Assembly: GCA_934394665.1 (NCBI GenBank)
Contig: CAKRRS010000001.1
Location: forward strand, 59,632-123,631
Source of the DNA: an uncultured Acetatifactor sp.
GTDB lineage: Bacteria > Bacillota > Clostridia > Lachnospirales > Lachnospiraceae
Length of the DNA: 64,000 nucleotides
Direction of reading: 5' to 3'
The position numbers and the translations under genes were made by a program. The notes under the pieces were generated by a model. That model saw only the letters and a program-made list of their open reading frames with translations, did not search any database and was not told where the DNA came from. Positions 59,398 through 64,000 of the stretch are shown in pieces; the stretch's first letter is position 1, and the number at the start of each line of letters is the position of its first letter.

Positions 59398-60273
59398 ATG
59401 GGGGCAAACGATTTGGATGTTATAATTACCGTGATTGCAGTGATTCTGGTAATATTCCTGTGGATAATACTGTATGACAGCAATCGTTTTGTAGTACGGC
59501 ATTATTCCATACAGGACCGCAGAATCCGGAAACCTGTGAAAGCAGTGGTTCTGGCGGATCTGCATAATAAGAGATACGGAAAAGAGAATGAACGTCTCTT
59601 GCAGGCGATTGATGAGCTCCATCCGGATATGATCCTGATCGCCGGGGATCTGCTTACCGCCAAACCGAAAGCGGACTTAGATGTGGCAGTGGGACTTGTG
59701 ACAAAGCTCTCCGAAAAATATCCCATATATTATGGTAACGGGAATCACGAGCACAGATTAAAATTGTACCCGGAGAACTATGGAGAGATGGGAGAACGTT
59801 ACGAGGCAGCACTGCAAAAAGCCGGTGTCAACAGACTGGTGAATGCGCATGTGGATCTGCCGGAGGCAGGAATTCGTATCTACGGTTCGGAGATAGATAA
59901 GCTGTATTATAAGCGGTTTGGTATCCAGCCCATGGATGATGCTTACCTGCAGGAGCTTTTGGGACAACCCGCTGAAGAAAACTACACGATACTCATTGCC
60001 CATGATCCGGATTACTTCCCCAATTATGCTGCGTGGGGTGCCGATCTGGTGCTTTCCGGGCATGTGCACGGCGGTATGGTGAGAGTTCCGTTCTGGGGGA
60101 GGGGCGTGGTATCGCCCAATATCAGACTTTTTCCGAAATACGACGGCGGTGAATTCACGCTGGGAAAAGCGACAATGCTGTTAAGCAGAGGTCTGGGAAT
60201 GCATACGATTCCTATCAGACTGTTTAATCCGGGAGAGATTCTGGAAGTGAATCTATTGCCCGGAGAAGAGTAA
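59398..60273 (+). CDS. Membrane-anchored metallophosphoesterase (YkuE-like)
   Basis: One N-terminal membrane helix (about 7-27) and a calcineurin-type phosphoesterase domain with all metal motifs: Asp54-x-His56 (LADLHN), Gly-Asp84 (AGDL), GNGNHEH (Asn116, His117), AHDPDYF and GHVHGG. The family hydrolyses phosphomonoesters, phosphodiesters or lipid pyrophosphates; relatives at the membrane include YkuE and LpxH-type enzymes. Substrate is unknown. The SD is GGAAGA. It lies between a carboxypeptidase gene and scpA, so a role at the envelope is plausible. Confidence 0.92.
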   Translation: MGANDLDVIITVIAVILVIFLWIILYDSNRFVVRHYSIQDRRIRKPVKAVVLADLHNKRYGKENERLLQAIDELHPDMILIAGDLLTAKPKADLDVAVGLVTKLSEKYPIYYGNGNHEHRLKLYPENYGEMGERYEAALQKAGVNRLVNAHVDLPEAGIRIYGSEIDKLYYKRFGIQPMDDAYLQELLGQPAEENYTILIAHDPDYFPNYAAWGADLVLSGHVHGGMVRVPFWGRGVVSPNIRLFPKYDGGEFTLGKATMLLSRGLGMHTIPIRLFNPGEILEVNLLPGEE

Positions 60274-60315
60274 GATGCGGTGAAACACCGTGAGGGAAAA
60301 TAGGAGTTTTGATAC

Positions 60316-61059
60316 ATGGCAATTTCTGTAAAACTGGAAGCGTTTGAAGGACCGTTAGACCTGCTGCTTCATTTGATTGAAAAAAATAAAATAGATATCT
60401 ATGATATCCCCATTGTGGAGATCACGGCGCAGTATCTGGATTATATCAAACAGATGGAACGGGAAGATATGAATGTCATGAGCGAGTTCCTCGTTATGGC
60501 AGCTACCCTGATTGATATCAAATGTAAAATGCTGTTGCCCAAGGAAGTCAATGAAGACGGTGAAGAAGAGGATCCCAGAGCCGAACTGGTACAGAAACTG
60601 TTGGAATACAAGATGTATAAATATATGTCTTTTGAACTCCGAGACCGGCAGGTGGATGCCGCGAGAAATATGTACAGAGAGCAGCATCTTCCCAAAGAAG
60701 TGGAAGCGTACAGGCAGCCGATCGATTATGAAGAACTGATCGGAGACATGAACCTGAACAAGCTTCATGAGATTTTCAAATCCATCGTGAAAAAGCAGGA
60801 GGACAAGATCGACCCTGTCCGCAGCCAGTATGGTAATATTGAAAAAGACGAAGTGGATATGGATATGAAAATGCTGTATGTGGAGGCCTATGCAAAAGAG
60901 CATAAGAACTTCAGTTTCCGGAAACTTCTGGAAAAACAGCACAGCAAGATGGAAGTGATCGTGACTTTTCTGATCATTCTGGAGCTGATGAAGACCGGCA
61001 AGATCAACATCAGTCAGGAAAATATATTTGATGATATTATGATCACATCCAATATATAA
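60316..61059 (+). CDS. scpA: Segregation and condensation protein A
   Basis: Kleisin subunit of the SMC-ScpAB condensin, bridging SMC heads. The start VKLEAFEGPLDLLLHLIEKNKIDIYDIPI (quoted by its ends, residues 5-33) is the family signature. A helical linker and C-terminal winged helix (VTFLIILELMKTGKI near 210) follow. 247 residues is normal. SD TAGGAG precedes the ATG. scpB follows 62 nt later. Confidence 0.97.
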   Translation: MAISVKLEAFEGPLDLLLHLIEKNKIDIYDIPIVEITAQYLDYIKQMEREDMNVMSEFLVMAATLIDIKCKMLLPKEVNEDGEEEDPRAELVQKLLEYKMYKYMSFELRDRQVDAARNMYREQHLPKEVEAYRQPIDYEELIGDMNLNKLHEIFKSIVKKQEDKIDPVRSQYGNIEKDEVDMDMKMLYVEAYAKEHKNFSFRKLLEKQHSKMEVIVTFLIILELMKTGKINISQENIFDDIMITSNI

Positions 61060-61121
61060 AGTTATATATGATTACAGAGATATGATATAGAGAAGCACGA
61101 TAAAGGTAATGAGGTTAAAAA

Positions 61122-61691
61122 ATGGAGCGCAGTAAAGCAGAAGCAGTAATAGAAGCCATACTTTTTACCATGGGAGATTCTGTGGAGATCAGCAGACTCG
61201 GGGAAGTAATCGAAGAGGATGTGAAAACGACGAAGTCGATCCTGAAAGATATGGCAGCAAAATATGAGGAAGAAAACCGTGGAATTGCATTGACACAGTT
61301 TGACAATTCCGTGCAGCTTTGCACCAAGTCGAATATGTATGAATATCTGATCAAAATCGCAAGGACACCGAGAAAAATGACCTTGACGGATACGGTTCTG
61401 GAGACGTTATCCATCATCGCGTACAAACAGCCGGTGACAAGACTGGAGATCGAGAGAGTCCGCGGTGTCAGCTGTGACCATGCAATCAATAAACTGTTGG
61501 AATATGATCTGATCACAGAACTCGGCAGACTGGATGCTCCCGGCAGACCACTGTTGTTTGGCACGACAGAACAGTTTTTACGCTGTTTTGGTGTAAAGAG
61601 CCTGGAGGAATTGCCGGAACTGAATCCCGTGCAGGTGGAGGAATTCAAACAGCAGGCAGAACAGGAAGTGCAGCTGACACTGAATATATAA
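61122..61691 (+). CDS. scpB: Segregation and condensation protein B
   Basis: Partner of ScpA in SMC condensin; dimerises and binds the kleisin. Two winged-helix domains: AVIEAILFTMGDSVEISRLGEVI (6-28) and LETLSIIAYKQPVTRLEIERVRGV (about 93-116), then LGRLDAPGRPLLFGTTEQFLRCFG. 189 residues is normal. SD GAGG sits upstream. After the stop come small hairpins (CTGCGTT/AACGCAG near 61702, CTCAT/ATGAG near 61722) and then the carboxypeptidase leader. Confidence 0.96.
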   Translation: MERSKAEAVIEAILFTMGDSVEISRLGEVIEEDVKTTKSILKDMAAKYEEENRGIALTQFDNSVQLCTKSNMYEYLIKIARTPRKMTLTDTVLETLSIIAYKQPVTRLEIERVRGVSCDHAINKLLEYDLITELGRLDAPGRPLLFGTTEQFLRCFGVKSLEELPELNPVQVEEFKQQAEQEVQLTLNI

Positions 61692-61801
61692 TTGCCCGGA
61701 ACTGCGTTAAACGCAGTGTGCTCTCATGACTTAATGAGCCGCAAGGAAGCCTGAGCGGCTGCAAAAATATAACATCAACCGTTTCGAATAGGACAAAGAA
61801 T

Positions 61802-61861
61802 AAGCCTCATAATAATAACTAACCCTTTTGGGGAGAGATAGGATTATGCGAGGCTTTTTTT
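61802..61861 (+). terminator. Terminator-like hairpin enclosing a start codon
   Basis: AAGCCTC (61802-61808) pairs with GAGGCTT (61850-61856), extended by AT/AT past a GC bulge; an inner CCC-TTTT-GGG hairpin fills the loop; T7 follows (61855-61861). ATG 61846 of the next gene lies in the 3' side, and its SD GGGGAGAG in the loop. Confidence 0.65.
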
Positions 61862-63144
61862 GTGCCCTGATTGCAGGGGCGTTGTTGACAGAAAGTGTGT
61901 TTTGTGCACAGGAAACACAAACATTGCAGGAGTTACAGCTGTACGCACAGGGGGCGGTACTGATGGATGCCGATTCCGGAAGAGTATTATATGGGAAAAA
62001 CGACATGCAGCCGATGGCAATGGCGAGTACCACCAAGATCATGACCTGTATTCTGATCCTGGAAAATACTTCTCTTGAGGAAGAGGTTCCGGTATCAGCG
62101 TATGCATCGGGAATGCCTAAGGTAAAACTATACATAAAACAGGGGGAGCATTATACAGTAAGGGATCTGCTGCATTCACTGATGCTTGAAAGCCACAATG
62201 ATGCCGCAGCCGTACTTGCGGAATATGCCGGTGCAAAACTTCGGGGAGAAGAAAAAGAAATTTCGGCGCATACAGCAGAGGAAAGTAAAAAAGCGATCCA
62301 CACATTTGCGGAAACAATGAACGAAAAAAGTAAGGAGATCGGGTGTGAGGATACCTGGTTCATTACACCGAACGGTCTGGATGCCACAGAGAGTTTTTCC
62401 TTATCGGATGGTACAGTGTTTACAGAAGAACACCATACTACAGCGAGAGACCTGGCACGGATTTTAAGATATTGTATCAAAGAATCGCCGCAAAAAGATA
62501 ATTTTTTGAAGATTACAAGAATGCAGGATTATGCATTTACGGCAAATGGACGTTCTTTTCAGTGTCATAACCACAATGCACTTTTACAGATGATGGACGG
62601 TGCCCTGACCGGGAAAACAGGGTTTACCAATAAAGCGGGATATTGTTATGTCGGGGCACTCGAAAAGGACGGAAAATGCTTCATTGTGGCATTGCTTGCG
62701 TGTGGCTGGCCGAATCATAAGACTTATAAATGGAGTGACAGCAGAAAGCTGTTGGAATACGGTATGGAGAATTATCATTACCGGAAATTTTCCGAAGAAA
62801 CATTCGAAGGCAAAGACCGGCTGCTGCAGCCGATTCCCGTAACGGAAGCACAGAATGAGAGCCTGGAAACAAAGGTACTGCTCAGTGTCCGTATGGATCC
62901 TGAACCTGAGGGAAGGGAGGGAATATTAATGACACCGGAAGAGAAGACAGAGATTTTATATCGCAAAGAAAAAGAACTTACGGCGCCGGTGACGGAGGGA
63001 GAAGTGGTCGGTGAAATCTGTTATCTGGCAGACGCAAAAGTCTGGCGCAGAGAAAGGCTGCTTGCTGCGGAAACGGTGGAAGCAATCGATTTGTCCTGGT
63101 GCGGGAGTCAAGTTCTGAAGCGCTTTCTGCTTACGTTTTCTTAA
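61846..63144 (+). CDS. Second D-alanyl-D-alanine carboxypeptidase
   Basis: Signal peptide (about 1-20, then AQETQ) and the penicillin-binding motifs Ser61-x-x-Lys64 (STTK), Ser116-His-Asn118 (SHN, the less common form of SxN) and Lys257-Thr-Gly259. 432 residues with a C-terminal extension rather than a clear membrane helix (LKRFLLTFS end). It differs enough from the copy at 58165 to be an old paralog, not a recent duplicate. ATG 61846 is used with GGGGAGAG 9 nt upstream; the in-frame TTG at 61828 overlaps that site. In Bacillus too a dac gene lies near scpAB. Confidence 0.92.
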   Translation: MRGFFCALIAGALLTESVFCAQETQTLQELQLYAQGAVLMDADSGRVLYGKNDMQPMAMASTTKIMTCILILENTSLEEEVPVSAYASGMPKVKLYIKQGEHYTVRDLLHSLMLESHNDAAAVLAEYAGAKLRGEEKEISAHTAEESKKAIHTFAETMNEKSKEIGCEDTWFITPNGLDATESFSLSDGTVFTEEHHTTARDLARILRYCIKESPQKDNFLKITRMQDYAFTANGRSFQCHNHNALLQMMDGALTGKTGFTNKAGYCYVGALEKDGKCFIVALLACGWPNHKTYKWSDSRKLLEYGMENYHYRKFSEETFEGKDRLLQPIPVTEAQNESLETKVLLSVRMDPEPEGREGILMTPEEKTEILYRKEKELTAPVTEGEVVGEICYLADAKVWRRERLLAAETVEAIDLSWCGSQVLKRFLLTFS

Positions 63145-63251
63145 AGAAATGCCTAAATGTACAGCGATATATTTCCTCTCTGGAAAGCATCAGTAACGCC
63201 GGTAAAATGCATGCAAGTAATTTGTAAAGCAATATAAAAATGACGGGAAAA

Positions 63252-63279
63252 TTGCTTAAAATGAGGTACAATATATAAA
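63252..63279 (+). promoter_or_regulatory. Upstream candidate promoter of the carboxyltransferase gene
   Basis: TTGCTT, 16-bp spacer, TATAAA (63274-63279). Transcripts from here would pass the hairpin at 63287-63323. Confidence 0.45.
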
Positions 63280-63286
63280 TTTTGTA

Positions 63287-63326
63287 AAAATCTGCAATTC
63301 GTTCTTTGCGAGTTGCAGATTTTGTG
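63287..63326 (+). terminator. Perfect hairpin, terminator or attenuator
   Basis: 11-bp perfect stem AAAATCTGCAA / TTGCAGATTTT (63287-63297, 63313-63323) followed by GTGTT. The short U-run makes it a moderate terminator for the carboxypeptidase gene. It overlaps the -35 and spacer of the next promoter. Confidence 0.6.
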
Positions 63327-63333
63327 TTATACT
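63306..63333 (+). promoter_or_regulatory. Downstream promoter of the carboxyltransferase gene
   Basis: TTGCGA (63306-63311), 16-bp spacer, TGT extension, TATACT (63328-63333). Confidence 0.65.
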
Positions 63334-63425
63334 ACAAACTGTTAATCATGGGGGCATTTGTGCTTCTATATTAATAATGTTTTCTATTATATTTTATTAT
63401 ATTATCAACGGAGGGCTGAAAACAT

Positions 63426-64000
63426 ATGAGTACTACTTCAAAAGCGAGTCAAAGAATAGCAGCTTTACTCGATGACAACAGTTTCGTTGAAATCGGCGGA
63501 CTTGTAACCGCAAGAGCTACGGATTTCAATCTGAAACCCAATGAAACTCCTTCTGACGGCTGTATCACCGGCTACGGAGTGATCAATGGAAATCTTGTAT
63601 ATGTATATAGCCAGGATGCTTCCGTACTGAACGGAACCATTGGTGAGATGCATGCCAAGAAGATCACTAACCTCTATGATCTGGCAATGAAGACCGGAGC
63701 ACCTGTGATCGGACTGATCGAATCTGCAGGCTTGAGACTGCAGGAAGCAACCGATGCACTGGCTGCATTCGGTGAGATTTACTTAAAGCAGACCATGGCT
63801 TCCGGCGTGATTCCTCAGATCACTGCTGTATTCGGAACCTGTGGCGGCGGTCTGGGCCTGTTCCCTACCATGACCGATTTCACTTTCATGGAAGAGAAGA
63901 ACGCCAGACTGTTCGTAAATGCTCCCAACGCTCTGGACGGCAATGTGATCACCAAGTGTGATTCTTCTTCCGCTAAGTTCCAGGCAGAAGAGAGCGGTAT
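63426..64000 (+). CDS. Acyl-CoA carboxyltransferase subunit, N-terminal part (cut by window edge)
   Basis: The frame is open to the end of the window (191 codons). It matches the carboxyltransferase domain of biotin-dependent enzymes: RIAALLDDNSFVEIGG at 9-24, PSDGCITGYGVINGNLVYVYSQD, GTIGEMHAKKITNLYDLA and LIESAGLRLQE. Candidates are the alpha or beta subunit of propionyl/methylmalonyl-CoA carboxylase, a sodium-pumping decarboxylase (oxaloacetate, glutaconyl-CoA or methylmalonyl-CoA type) or acetyl-CoA carboxylase. The missing 3' half and neighbours would decide. SD GGAGG precedes the ATG. Confidence 0.88.
   Translation, partial: MSTTSKASQRIAALLDDNSFVEIGGLVTARATDFNLKPNETPSDGCITGYGVINGNLVYVYSQDASVLNGTIGEMHAKKITNLYDLAMKTGAPVIGLIESAGLRLQEATDALAAFGEIYLKQTMASGVIPQITAVFGTCGGGLGLFPTMTDFTFMEEKNARLFVNAPNALDGNVITKCDSSSAKFQAEESG

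Overview
The window looks like chromosome from a low-to-mid GC, Gram-positive anaerobe of the Clostridia, most likely a Lachnospiraceae gut commensal. The case rests on a single-chain glycyl-tRNA synthetase, a YqzL-recO pair, scpA-scpB, a 2-hydroxyacyl-CoA dehydratase activase-type protein, FloT-type flotillin, a type IV pilus locus without secretin, and strong AGGAGG-type ribosome sites. Assignments come from reading motifs; no database search was run. No rRNA, tRNA, CRISPR array or insertion sequence was seen.

Left part (1-7417): the tail of an RNase H, a 23S pseudouridine synthase (rluF), ligA-metA behind a promoter overlapped by a perfect palindrome, a FloT-type flotillin, a 53-bp tandem repeat, and a cytoplasmic GH26 mannanase.

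Centre (7465-26889): a type IV pilus operon of eleven genes behind one good promoter and ending in one good terminator. Order: pilB (motor ATPase), pilC (platform), pilA (major pilin), pilD (prepilin peptidase), a fused pilM-pilN, pilO, four minor-pilin-like genes (PilV-like, PilX/GspK-like, GspH/FimU-like, PilW/GspJ-like) and a 1791-residue secreted protein. The last five genes match the layout of the proteobacterial minor-pilin/PilY1 tip module. The giant protein carries two EF-hand-like calcium loops, and two minor pilins carry large added domains. No PilT or secretin gene is present. This is the most interesting system in the window.

Middle-right (27193-37317): an Rpn-type nuclease/transposase protein lacking a family acidic residue, a trans-sulfuration pair (MetB-like and MalY/PatB-like, matching the acetyl-type MetA on the left), a small coiled-coil protein behind a folded leader, a PD-(D/E)XK-like protein on the minus strand, and a very large minus-strand protein with two dehydratase-activase domains.

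Right part (37706-64000): a three-gene unit (protease-dead rhomboid with zinc ribbon, sigma-like protein without region 4, unknown protein), an M16 peptidase, a DUF4349-type lipoprotein, era-yqzL-recO, a lipoprotein, glyS, a degenerate J-domain/TPR protein with HscC-type Hsp70, alaS overlapping a sodium symporter, rpsU, a CmpB-like membrane protein, two D-Ala-D-Ala carboxypeptidases flanking a phosphoesterase and scpA-scpB, and the start of a biotin-dependent carboxyltransferase. Both carboxypeptidase genes begin inside or right behind a terminator-like hairpin.
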